From NCBI GenBank assembly GCA_017307065.1, contig JAFKGL010000015.1, forward strand, positions 21,676 through 85,675: a stretch of DNA of 64,000 bases, in the 5' to 3' direction. The position numbers and the translations under genes were made by a program. The notes beneath the pieces were generated by a model. The model was given only the letters and a program-made list of their open reading frames with translations, did not search any database and was not told the DNA's origin. Positions 18,732-26,799 of this stretch are shown here, one piece after another; position 1 is the first letter of the stretch; each line of letters starts with the position of its first letter. The stretch comes from Candidatus Paracaedimonas acanthamoebae. Its GTDB lineage: Bacteria > Pseudomonadota > Alphaproteobacteria > Caedimonadales > Caedimonadaceae.

Positions 18732-19352
18732 TGGAAGAGATGTTTTACGCTCGTCACTTTTTGCTCTTTTATTCTTCTTCATTTATTTACTTTCATCTTG
18801 ATAAAATCCAAGAACCATCTTTCTTCTTTCCAGGATTCAGGCTTCTTCGTTCTCATTCCTATCCAGAACAACGTTGAGGATGACAAACGAGAGGTTGCTA
18901 TGCTATCCGCATAATACTTCCGTCTTCTTGCTTCCATCTTAAACGCTCTAAAATATTTCCAATTGAAAATAAAACCGTTTCAATTTTTAAATTTATTGTT
19001 CTTCTTATCTTTAAAAAGAAAGGAAGATGCTGCCTTCTTAAAGTTACCTCTCGCTTATGATAAGTGAAAAAATAACTCCTGGATGGAAGACAAACATCCT
19101 CCTTATCTCTTTATCAGTCCTCTTTTGTCAGAAAAAGGTTATCCAGCTTCTAGAACGCCTTAAACAAGCGAAACTTTTTCTTTTTCACTCATACTTTGCC
19201 ATGATAAATCTTTGGAAACGTCGACAAGAACCCAAAGTTTCTTCACAACATTATGCCCAATTTTTTTAGACATAAGGAGGCAATCCCCAAATTTGAGGTT
19301 ATAAGCTCATCCTTTAAGAATATTCTTGTATTCTCAACTGATTTTTAAGCTC

Positions 19353-19375
19353 CCCTCTTTTCAGAGGGCTTTTTC
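19353..19375 (+). terminator. Possible orphan terminator
   Basis: CCCTCT (19353-19358), loop TTTTC-like, AGAGGG (19363-19368), then CTTTTTC. The form is terminator-like, but no gene lies upstream on this strand, so it may be a remnant. Confidence 0.35.
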
Positions 19376-19600
19376 TAATAGTATTGGACAGATATTAAAG
19401 CTTTAAATCTAAAGCCTAGAGTTTCTCTCTCGACTTACTTTTATACCTTATCACACTTAGTTACAAATATCAACAGAAAAACGTACACAAATAAAAATTT
19501 AAGAAGTTCAACGTTTCTATAAATATTTTAATTCTAATAATAATATAACTTAGCGTTGACATTATGCTGAAGTCTCGGTACTAAACATATAACTCATTAT

Positions 19601-19692
19601 GGAGGGGTGGCCGAGAGGCTGAAGGCGGCGGTTTGCTAAACCGTTATACGGGTAATTCCGTATCGTGGGTTCGAATCCCATCCCCTCCGCCA
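19601..19692 (+). tRNA. tRNA-Ser (anticodon GCT), integration target of the island
   Basis: The 92-nt class II tRNA has acceptor GGAGGGG/CCCCTCC, an anticodon loop TTGCTAA exposing GCT (reads AGC/AGU), a long variable arm, T-loop TTCGAAT and an encoded CCA. Its 3' part from 19631 is repeated exactly at 29371-29434. The tRNA on this side is intact, as expected when an element integrates and restores the gene. Confidence 0.97.
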
Positions 19693-19694
19693 TT
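19631..19694 (+). repeat. Left attachment site (attL), 64-bp direct repeat
   Basis: The 64 bases from GTTTGCTAAACCG to CCGCCATT, covering the anticodon loop to the 3' end of tRNA-Ser(GCT) plus two bases, are identical to 29371-29434. The identity begins and ends sharply, as at a site-specific recombination core. Confidence 0.95.
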
Positions 19695-20263
19695 TCTCAG
19701 GAATTTTTGACAAGATATTTTCTCCTTAAAGTGGCCACATGGGACACTAGCAAATAACAAAAGACATATGAGAGAGCCATTGATGGTCCTCTACTCATTC
19801 CTCAATCGCTTGGCTTTATCCCATAAATTTTTGCAAACTGTCCCAATATTGTCCCACACCGCGATAAAGATCATATATTTTGGCAGACTTTCTACAAAAA
19901 TATAAAATCATCTAACGGTTTAAGTCCTGTTGCCATTGCTTATGTTTCGTTATAGACTCTTCTCATCAATAAGGGATAGACGATGGCTACAATCGAAACA
20001 CGACGCAGCGCTGACGGAAAAACAGGCAGCATAAAATCACGACAAACTCAGGCCTCTTAATGATTATAGAAAATACCTGTGGTACTTTACGTTCCTTTAT
20101 GTAAATAGACCCCATATAGCAGAAATTATAGTTGATGATCTATTATGGTTCTTTTGTCCTCTAGCTCAGATAAGTGCACACAGCCTAATAAAACAAAGAT
20201 TTTACAAAAAAAAAGCTTATACACAACAGGCAAGGATGGTGATTTTACTTCGCTATTCTTTTT
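19695..20263 (+). other. Left end of the island, noncoding apart from the integrase relic
   Basis: The stretch holds GGGACAC at 19741-19747, TGTCCC at 19839-19844 and 19850-19855, and the integrase relic. After 20061 nothing coding is recognisable up to the stop of the ABC exporter at 20264. Confidence 0.6.
19983..20060 (+). pseudogene. Relic of a tyrosine-recombinase (phage-type integrase) gene
   Basis: The ATG at 19983 opens a 25-codon frame starting MATIETRRSADGKTG and stopping at 20058-20060. Many tRNA-targeting tyrosine integrases begin with MATIxxRxxxDGK, the first strand of the arm-binding domain. The position, 290 bp inside attL and reading into the island, is the usual place for such an integrase. 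No catalytic part (RHRY residues) is found downstream, so most of the gene is deleted. The call rests on a short match. Confidence 0.5.
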
Positions 20264-22024
20264 TTACAACTTGAATTGTAATTTAGCATATTTTTGGTAG
20301 ATTCCACTTCTATTTAGTAGCTCTTTATGTGAACCTCTATCAACTATTGAGCCTTTATCAAGGACAAAAATCTCATCAGCACTTGTAACAGTTGCTAGTC
20401 TGTGTGCAATTATGATTGCGGTTTTATCTTTTAAAAATTTTTCCATAGCTCTTTGAATAAGATTCTCACTTTCTGCATCTAAAGAACTTGTTGCTTCGTC
20501 TAATAAAATAATTTGAGAATTTTTTAAAATTGCTCTAGCTAGTGCGATTCGTTGTTTTTGTCCTCCAGAAAGACGAACACCTTTTTCTCCAACAAAAGTT
20601 TGGTATTTATTTGGTAATAATTCAATAAACTCAGTTGCTTGGGCTAGCTCACATGCTTTACTAACTTCAGCAAAAGTTGCATCAAGCTTGCTAAATCTAA
20701 CATTTTCCCAAATAGTATCTGAAAAAACAAAAGGATCTTGAGAAACTAAAGAAATGAGATTTCTATAGTTATGTAAATCAAGATTTTTAATATTTTTATC
20801 ATCAATATATAGGTTACCTACAGAAGGGTCATAGAAGCGTAGTAATAGCTTAAATAAGGTTGATTTACCTGTACCAGAAGGGCCTACCAAAGCGATTTTT
20901 TGACCCTTTTTTATTTCAAATGATATGTCTTTTAATATGTATTTATTAGGATTTGAAGGATAAGAAAAATTCACGTTATCATATTTAATTCCTTGTTTGA
21001 TTTTCGTTAGAAAAGTAACAGGTGTTTGAGTTATGATTAATGGGTGAGTGTTGAAAAGCTGTTGTAGGCGCTCAGTAGCTCCAGCTGCTCTGTAAATACT
21101 TGAAGATAATTCAGCAAGCTCAGATAAAGAATACCCAGCGAGAGTGCAGAAATATGCAAACGACACAAATTGAGACCCAGTAATATTTAAATAGGTAAGA
21201 TTGTAATTTGCTAAAGAAAGTAAACAAGTTATGACAAAAAATACTCCTATTGTAGTTAATGCTTTTGATAAACCAAAAAAGCGTATCCGATTAATGATTA
21301 AATCACTTTCTTCACGAGACTTTCTAGCGAACTCTCTAAAAGATACTTCTTCATGTGAGTATGCCTTTATTGTTTGAATTGCATTAACGGTCTCTTCTAC
21401 ATGGGCTGAAATGAGTGCTGCTTTTGTTTGAATTTCCCTGGAGACAAGGCGGATTTTTCTTCCAAAGAAAATAGATGAAATTGCTACTAGTGGGGATAGC
21501 AGCACTATTAAGAAACATAAGGAAGGGCTTATGTACAGCATCATAATAAAACTACTAAAGAATAAAACAACATGATTGATAAAATTAGAAAAAGTTCCAA
21601 CAAAAATAATTTCAATTACTAGCGTATCGGCAGTAATACGCGAGATAATATCCCCTGTCTTATGGGTTTCGAAAAAGGATGTATCCATTGTCATCGTGTG
21701 CTTATAAGCTGAATCCCTAAGGTCTCTAACAAGCTTTTCTCCTAATTTTCCTGCGAAAAAATACCTTCCAAAAATAGACAATGAGGAAATAACTACAGCT
21801 ATAAGAATGGGAATGGATACACTTTTTATAAAAGCTAGACCTGCTTGTGTTTGTGTAGAATCAAACAAGTTTCTTACTATTCGACCTCCATACATAATAG
21901 AAGCTGTGGATATTGCAAGAAAAAAAAGAAAAACCAGGATGTCTTTTTTATGTGGTTTTAGATATTTTGCTAAGAATGCAAGGTTTTTTAGATTATAATT
22001 TGGGGCTTCTTTAAAACTAATCAT
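20264..22024 (-). CDS. ABC exporter with fused membrane and ATPase domains (MsbA/BmrA-like)
   Basis: The 586-residue half-transporter has an ABC exporter membrane domain (about residues 25-320, six helices) and an ATPase with Walker A GPSGTGKST (381-389), LSGGQKQRIALARA and ILLDEATSSLD. There is no N-terminal C39 peptidase, so it would not cut a leader itself. It is the last gene of the island's leftward operon, 200 bp after the DUF1015 gene, and could have its own promoter there. In this context export of the modified peptide, or self-immunity, is the natural inference; lipid or drug export cannot be excluded. Confidence 0.88.
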   Translation of the reverse strand: MISFKEAPNYNLKNLAFLAKYLKPHKKDILVFLFFLAISTASIMYGGRIVRNLFDSTQTQAGLAFIKSVSIPILIAVVISSLSIFGRYFFAGKLGEKLVRDLRDSAYKHTMTMDTSFFETHKTGDIISRITADTLVIEIIFVGTFSNFINHVVLFFSSFIMMLYISPSLCFLIVLLSPLVAISSIFFGRKIRLVSREIQTKAALISAHVEETVNAIQTIKAYSHEEVSFREFARKSREESDLIINRIRFFGLSKALTTIGVFFVITCLLSLANYNLTYLNITGSQFVSFAYFCTLAGYSLSELAELSSSIYRAAGATERLQQLFNTHPLIITQTPVTFLTKIKQGIKYDNVNFSYPSNPNKYILKDISFEIKKGQKIALVGPSGTGKSTLFKLLLRFYDPSVGNLYIDDKNIKNLDLHNYRNLISLVSQDPFVFSDTIWENVRFSKLDATFAEVSKACELAQATEFIELLPNKYQTFVGEKGVRLSGGQKQRIALARAILKNSQIILLDEATSSLDAESENLIQRAMEKFLKDKTAIIIAHRLATVTSADEIFVLDKGSIVDRGSHKELLNRSGIYQKYAKLQFKL

Positions 22025-22223
22025 TGAGACCTATTTTTTTTGTTTAGTTTATTGCATTAATCCTTACAAGAGGAGAAATTCTGTTCAGCAAAGGAGTTTG
22101 CTAGCATACCGCGAAACAATTAACTTTACTATCATAAATATTTCAGTCAAAGAAATTGAATTATTATTAATGCAATACTTTTTAGAGATTTTGCATTTAT
22201 GATAATTCATGTTTTATTAATAG

Positions 22224-23216
22224 CTAGAAGGTATACACGAAAACATTGTCTGGTATTTTTGGTTCAAACCAAGTTGAATGTGGAGGAAGTGGGGAAAGGT
22301 GACTGACGTTTGGTACTAAGGAAAATGGAAAGGCAGGTATAATGAGCTGGAATAAGGAGTTACCAAAATCTTCTCTAGATTGAGATTCTTCTAATTTTAT
22401 GTTTGAAAAACTATGCAGAAGAGCAGGTGTTTTTCCTTTTTCATAAAAAAATTGCAATGTATTTCGAATGTCTAATTCGTTAGAGGTCGCTTTTATTATA
22501 TAAAACTGATCAAAATAACGTAAGTTAATGAAATGTTTATACTTGAATGATTTATACTCGTCTTCATGAATTCTTTTTAGAAAAAATTTTTTACTTGCTT
22601 GATTAAATATTTCTTTAACCTGATCGCAGTTTAAGAAGTAAGAGCGTATAATGGGCTTAGTTATTACTTGATCTGACGCAAGTAAATAATACATTAAATA
22701 TCCAGTGTTTTGGTCGAAAGCCTTGACGCGATGGTGACCATCTACTATGTGCAGATAAGTTAAAGAATTATAGACACTCGCAAGTTGGGGCATATATGGA
22801 TTATTTTTCCATATTTCTATAAATATTCCTTGTTTTTCTAGTACGTAGTTTGCAGAGAATTTTTCACTTATATTTTTAAGATAGGTATTAATTAAGTAAT
22901 GATTATTATGTGCTAAAATTATTGGATTTTTTTGTTTCTTTGTTTCTAAAAGACTGTTCTTCAAATTGGTAATCTTGCTAGTTATACAAGTTTCGTGTGG
23001 TAACAATTGATTAGAGTACCTTAAATCGAGCAGACCAACTACCCCTATAGCATTGTTTATTTTTACAACACAAAATGGAAAAATCCGATGACTTTTATTT
23101 GCTCTTATAGTGGGCAATATGTCCGCTTCAGATAGGTAAAAAGTAGAAGATTTTGCTTGCAAAGATTGAGGAAGAAGATAATCTCGCTTAATATTTTCTA
23201 GGTTCATAGCGCTCAC
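22224..23216 (-). CDS. DUF1015-family (ParB/sulfiredoxin-like, DGHHR) protein
   Basis: The 330-residue protein has DUF1015 landmarks: an HET motif at 74-76 (LLPHET), IVDGHHR ending at 163 and the closing LPPHSTWFEPKIPD. DGHHR is the nucleotide/phosphate motif of the ParB/Srx-like fold, in which SerK and SbnI are kinases of free serine, so serine-directed phosphotransfer is a plausible but unproven role. Start: GTG 23216 with AAAGGA 5 nt upstream; an ATG at 23207 is the alternative. It lies 15 nt after the PLP enzyme. It is shorter than typical DUF1015 proteins (about 400), mainly between the motifs. Confidence 0.75.
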   Translation of the reverse strand: MSAMNLENIKRDYLLPQSLQAKSSTFYLSEADILPTIRANKSHRIFPFCVVKINNAIGVVGLLDLRYSNQLLPHETCITSKITNLKNSLLETKKQKNPIILAHNNHYLINTYLKNISEKFSANYVLEKQGIFIEIWKNNPYMPQLASVYNSLTYLHIVDGHHRVKAFDQNTGYLMYYLLASDQVITKPIIRSYFLNCDQVKEIFNQASKKFFLKRIHEDEYKSFKYKHFINLRYFDQFYIIKATSNELDIRNTLQFFYEKGKTPALLHSFSNIKLEESQSREDFGNSLFQLIIPAFPFSLVPNVSHLSPLPPHSTWFEPKIPDNVFVYTF

Positions 23217-23231
23217 GTTTTCCTTTATTAT

Positions 23232-24353
23232 TTATAAAAGCAATACCTCACGTAAGCGGCCAATTAAACTTTGCACCTCTGCCTCTTCAATGCTTACCGG
23301 ATTAATTACAAGATGATCAAAATCCTTCAAATAAAGCATAAAAACAGATGGAGTTCCTTGCCTCATTAGTCTTACAACTTCCTCTCCTCGCGGTCCTTTC
23401 CATTCATTTTCAGCTGTTATTACAGCTACAGGTACATTATAAAGAACATTGTCATGTATAATTTTTAGTTGGATTCCCTTTATATCCCCTATACCCTCTA
23501 TAATTAAATTTAATATTTTATAAAAACGAGCGAACATCTGTTGTTCATCGCTTTCTACGTATGCTCTTAATGCGACGTAAAGTCCAACAATGTCTTCTTT
23601 TGATACTTTATGAGGTCTGCCAATTGCATGCTGAGGACTGCTATTTAGTAATGCGGCATTTATTAATTCTTTTTTCCCGCAGAGAATACCAGTAGCTTGC
23701 GGTCCTTTTATTATTTTACCGCCGCTAAACGTTACCAAATCTGCCCCTTCTTCAATAAATCTATGTAAGTTAATTTTAGGAGGAAGCATGGCTGCTGCGT
23801 CTACAATTACAGGAACGTTACGTTTGTGTGCAATCTCAACTACTTCACTTAATTTGAGGCCATTCTGAAGAATGCGTGGTCCAAAGATATAGGCAACTGC
23901 GGCGGTACTCTCGTTAATTGCTTCTTCTAGCTCTTCTTTAAGACAGCTAGTTATAGACCCTATCTCTACCAGCTTTGCTCCAGAAAAGGCATACATTTGG
24001 GAGTATGCTATACGATGCATTTTTTGGATGATTAATTCACTTTTCATACCATTTGTACTTGGTAGTCTGCGTATTTTTCCCTTGTTACATCCTGTCATGC
24101 AAGCAGCTATGGAAAGAACAACCCCACTAGCTGCCCCGCTTGTTACCATTCCAGCTTCTGCATGGGTTATTTTTGCTATATATTTTCCTATGTTGTAATT
24201 AAGTTGCTCTATATCTACAAAATATTTGGAAGCTTCGGCCATTGCTTGTACAACTACCTCGGACATTTTTGTTCCTCCACAAGCAGTCTTCCATCCTCCT
24301 GCATTAATAAGAGGCCTGATCCCAAATTTGTCGTAAATATTGTTTTCAAACAT
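23232..24353 (-). CDS. SelA/DgaE-like PLP-dependent enzyme
   Basis: The 373-residue fold-type I PLP enzyme matches the group of SelA and D-glucosaminate-6-phosphate ammonia-lyase. It shows PLINAGGWKTACGG at the start, TSGAASG (71-77) for the PLP phosphate, VDAAAMLPP with the ring-binding Asp185, and FSGGKIIKGPQATG with the probable Schiff-base Lys213. SelA passes through a dehydroalanine-like intermediate on serine, and DgaE eliminates ammonia, so alpha,beta-elimination chemistry is the best guess. Its ATG is 1 nt after the reductase stop. Tight spacing implies one transcript. Confidence 0.82.
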   Translation of the reverse strand: MFENNIYDKFGIRPLINAGGWKTACGGTKMSEVVVQAMAEASKYFVDIEQLNYNIGKYIAKITHAEAGMVTSGAASGVVLSIAACMTGCNKGKIRRLPSTNGMKSELIIQKMHRIAYSQMYAFSGAKLVEIGSITSCLKEELEEAINESTAAVAYIFGPRILQNGLKLSEVVEIAHKRNVPVIVDAAAMLPPKINLHRFIEEGADLVTFSGGKIIKGPQATGILCGKKELINAALLNSSPQHAIGRPHKVSKEDIVGLYVALRAYVESDEQQMFARFYKILNLIIEGIGDIKGIQLKIIHDNVLYNVPVAVITAENEWKGPRGEEVVRLMRQGTPSVFMLYLKDFDHLVINPVSIEEAEVQSLIGRLREVLLL

Positions 24354-24354
24354 T

Positions 24355-25320
24355 TTATAGTATTTTCGGTTTCCTAGTGTTTATCATGCTAACAATTTTC
24401 TCAATGATATTTTTTTCTATTGATTCTAGGTATTTTACTTTCACGCTATCGTTAAGCTGAGATAAGTTGGATGGACTTGTTAACACAGTATCGATTACAG
24501 GCGCGGACATAGAGAATAATAAGCAAGCTTGAGCTTTGGTTAAGTTTGTTCCCAGATAGTTAGCTAATTTTTGGTCAACAACCTTTGGCAAAGAGCCACC
24601 GTGCAAAGGTGAGCTAGCATAAACCTTTACACCAAATTCTTGTGCTTCAAAAAGTGGACCTTTTTGTTGAAAATAACTACTTATGTGGTGGCAATTAACT
24701 AAGCTTATTGGTGTTTGGATGAGTGAAAAGTGATGATCGGAACATATTTGTCTAGCTAGTTCGTAAAGTTCCTTAACGGAAAATGCAGGAGCTTTTGAAG
24801 GTGTGCCAAAACCACTCCATGTAGCTACTCCGTATTTTTTAATTTTTCCTTGAGCAACGAATTCTTCTAGCACCTCAAATACCTTTTGTAGATTGCGTAA
24901 TAGTAAACCTCTTTCACTTACATTAAGTTGTGCCTCAGGATTGTGAATGAATACTCCTTCTATAGTGGAAACGCCGAGTTCTTCAAGATTTTGCGTTACT
25001 TGATATTTAATGTACTTTTCTTGAATGTTATGACAATGATGAGTATTCTTAGTATCTATTATAGAATTTCTCAGCAAATATTCTTTATCTTTTGCTGCAA
25101 AAAAACCAACCTTTGTGGTAATTTTCAGGCTATTTCCATGCAGTAAGCTAAATTCATTTCTTTCTTTTAAAAACCCTCCTATTTCTTTTTGAGCTACATT
25201 TTCTCTATAATTAGGGGCTGTATCAATTAGCGATATTCCTTTATTTAAGGCTTCTTGAAGTATGGGTTCCAAGCTTGAGTGTATACTGTACGTACCAATT
25301 CCTATTTGAGCTTTATTCAT
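24355..25320 (-). CDS. Aldo/keto reductase
   Basis: I use the ATG at 25320, 1 nt after the stop of the oxygenase gene, giving 321 residues. An in-frame start nine codons upstream lies inside that gene. The TIM-barrel catalytic tetrad is visible: D33 in LIDTAPNY, Y38, K70 in ITTKVGF and H126 in FIHNPE. The phosphate-binding SPSNLSQL near the end fits NADPH. It resembles the L-galactose dehydrogenase/D-threo-aldose group more than the xylose reductases. The substrate is unknown; the operon suggests a tailoring step. Confidence 0.85.
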   Translation of the reverse strand: MNKAQIGIGTYSIHSSLEPILQEALNKGISLIDTAPNYRENVAQKEIGGFLKERNEFSLLHGNSLKITTKVGFFAAKDKEYLLRNSIIDTKNTHHCHNIQEKYIKYQVTQNLEELGVSTIEGVFIHNPEAQLNVSERGLLLRNLQKVFEVLEEFVAQGKIKKYGVATWSGFGTPSKAPAFSVKELYELARQICSDHHFSLIQTPISLVNCHHISSYFQQKGPLFEAQEFGVKVYASSPLHGGSLPKVVDQKLANYLGTNLTKAQACLLFSMSAPVIDTVLTSPSNLSQLNDSVKVKYLESIEKNIIEKIVSMINTRKPKIL

Positions 25321-25321
25321 T

Positions 25322-26518
25322 TTAATGCTCAATAGTAGCAAGTCCACTTATGACTAGGCTTGATAAAAGATTGCGTAATTGCTCTTTCTTGAGGTCTTGG
25401 TTATTAAGAATTTCCTGATAGGGGTGAGATTGATAATCAAGCATTAGATCAAAAAATGATTTTGTTTTTAACGAAAAGGAATATGTTTTTTTAGCGGATT
25501 TAAAGGTTAACACGTTTTGTGCAGTGTTTATTTGTAAGTCTTCTATAAAGCTTACATTTAGCCGGACAGAAAAATTTTCTTCCTTGGGTAATGCTTGATT
25601 TTCTACAGCATAAGGAAGACTAAAGTAAGAGCGAGAATTATGGGTTATCTTTTTTGATTGAAGATACTCTGTTAAGAATGTGCTTTGTAAAGTATTGATG
25701 ATAGCTTCTTTTATTTTTTTATCATGCTCTTTTATCTCTTGATTTGTGCTTAGCGTAGGAAGATCATCTCTCATTATATCGAGGGCTGTTAGTTTTTCTT
25801 GTAACCAGCTATAAAAACTTATGCCTGTTGTGCAGTTAATTCCAAATGTTAGATGCAGAGATGGCTCATCAAGGGCTATGGCGTGATGCCATTCTCCTCT
25901 AGGAATGTATAATATATCACCTTTTGAAATAACTTCGTTCCATTTTATATCGGTAGGTGCTGAATTTGATTCAGCAGTGTGTAGATCCGTATAAAGAGGA
26001 GACCTTCTTGTATTCCCGAAAAGAAACCAGTTCTTTCTTCCACTGATTTGAAAAATGAAAACATCATGGTCATCCCAATGAGTAGCAAAACCCTTTTCAG
26101 TTCCCCAAGACATATAAGCATTAACTTGTATTCGTTCACTATACGCCTGTTCAAAATAAAAGCAAAAAAGATCAAGAGATTTACATAGCTCGTCAATAGC
26201 ATCTATAACCAGGGTGCCTCCATTGCGGAGCACCTCGTATAATTTTTCTACGACTATTTTGTTGTAACCGTCGCTCCTTCTTAAGCTCCTAGGGGCTGTG
26301 TAATCAATCTCTGGGATCTGCGTGCCATTTTTATGAACCCGAAATCTGGGGGCTGTTAATCGAGCGTGACGAAGTAGCCCATTCACTTGATCCCAACTCA
26401 TTAAGCTATCAATAGCGTCTGATATAAGTGCATTTTTAAGATGAAGAGGTCTTTTATTTTTATAAGCGTCTATTAATTTACTAAAAGATTCTTCTTTTAT
26501 ATAATGATGTATTTTCAT
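25322..26518 (-). CDS. JmjC/cupin-4 family 2-oxoglutarate/Fe(II) oxygenase
   Basis: The 398-residue protein aligns with the ribosomal-oxygenase (YcfD/RoxA, MINA53/NO66) family. HWDDHD (147-152) supplies H147 and D149, QISGRKNW follows, and GDILYIPRGEWHH (200-212) supplies the third ligand at H211 or H212, then SLHLTFG. A C-terminal region of about 150 residues would be the dimerisation/winged-helix part. Family members hydroxylate Arg, His or other side chains in ribosomal proteins. Placement directly after a small peptide gene suggests that peptide as substrate. The ATG is 45 nt from the peptide stop. Confidence 0.85.
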   Translation of the reverse strand: MKIHHYIKEESFSKLIDAYKNKRPLHLKNALISDAIDSLMSWDQVNGLLRHARLTAPRFRVHKNGTQIPEIDYTAPRSLRRSDGYNKIVVEKLYEVLRNGGTLVIDAIDELCKSLDLFCFYFEQAYSERIQVNAYMSWGTEKGFATHWDDHDVFIFQISGRKNWFLFGNTRRSPLYTDLHTAESNSAPTDIKWNEVISKGDILYIPRGEWHHAIALDEPSLHLTFGINCTTGISFYSWLQEKLTALDIMRDDLPTLSTNQEIKEHDKKIKEAIINTLQSTFLTEYLQSKKITHNSRSYFSLPYAVENQALPKEENFSVRLNVSFIEDLQINTAQNVLTFKSAKKTYSFSLKTKSFFDLMLDYQSHPYQEILNNQDLKKEQLRNLLSSLVISGLATIEH

Positions 26519-26539
26519 TTTTAGACCATAGGTTACGAC

Positions 26540-26556
26540 GGAGGGGCAAGCCCTCC
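26540..26556 (-). promoter_or_regulatory. Hairpin between the peptide gene and the oxygenase gene
   Basis: On the minus strand GGAGGG, loop CTTGC, CCCTCC form a perfect 6-bp GC stem, starting 7 nt after the peptide stop codon. No T run follows, so it is not a full terminator. Such hairpins after precursor genes commonly protect the short mRNA or reduce read-through, giving more peptide than enzyme. Confidence 0.6.
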
Positions 26557-26563
26557 ATCCTTT

Positions 26564-26716
26564 TCATCCACAATCGTTATTATCTGAACGTCCGCCGCCG
26601 CCATCTGAGAAATCACGATCATCTCTGGTTAACAGTTCTTGTATCCCTTCAACCGCAATCATTAGATTTTCCGTAGATTCTGCTTTGTCTTCTGGTATAA
26701 AAGATTTAGTATTCAT
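26564..26716 (-). CDS. Candidate ribosomal peptide precursor (50 residues, Gly/Asp/Asn-rich C-terminus)
   Basis: The ATG at 26716 has GGGAG seven bases upstream; the frame continues upstream, but only into 5' UTR. The first 33 residues form an acidic, partly helical segment with VEGIQELLTRDD near its end. The last 17 read RDFSDGGGGRSDNNDCG, containing four consecutive Gly, two Ser, one Cys and the stop. A leader plus polar core of this size, first in an operon of tailoring enzymes and an exporter, is the usual layout of RiPP pathways. I recognise no known precursor family. The boundary between leader and core is a guess. Confidence 0.6.
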   Translation of the reverse strand: MNTKSFIPEDKAESTENLMIAVEGIQELLTRDDRDFSDGGGGRSDNNDCG

Positions 26717-26770
26717 GGTTAGGCTCCCATTTGAATTAATATCAGATAATGCTTTGCTGTTAGCTAAGCA

Positions 26771-26796
26771 TCTTACCAATCATGTGATTGATAAGA
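26771..26796 (-). promoter_or_regulatory. Inverted repeat at the operon start site
   Basis: TCTTACCAATCA and TGATTGATAAGA (one mismatch in 12) flank a TG centre. The repeat covers the predicted transcription start, just downstream of the -10 box. It could be a repressor operator or a 5' mRNA stem-loop. Confidence 0.5.
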
Positions 26797-26799
26797 TTC

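Larger units (their letters stand above)
18078..19600 (+). other. 1.5-kb gene-poor stretch with decayed repeats
   Basis: I find no reading frame here that I would call a gene; the longest are about 60-70 codons with no recognisable motif. Contents: a degenerate tRNA-Ser(TGA) fragment (18231-18257), two copies of a palindromic element (18421-18450 and 18703-18731, opposite orientations) and a possible third trace around 18860-18885. A hairpin CCCTCT/AGAGGG with CTTTTTC lies at 19353-19375. C/T-rich words such as CTTCTT and TCTTTC are frequent. It looks like decayed accessory DNA between two tRNA-Ser genes. Confidence 0.6.

Noticed and set aside
19057..19269. Open frame of 70 codons on the plus strand
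   Set aside because: Low-complexity composition, no motif, in a decayed region.
26717..26779. Upstream extension of the peptide gene by 21 codons
   Set aside because: The ATG at 26716 has a ribosome binding site and the extension would start inside the inverted repeat region of the 5' UTR.
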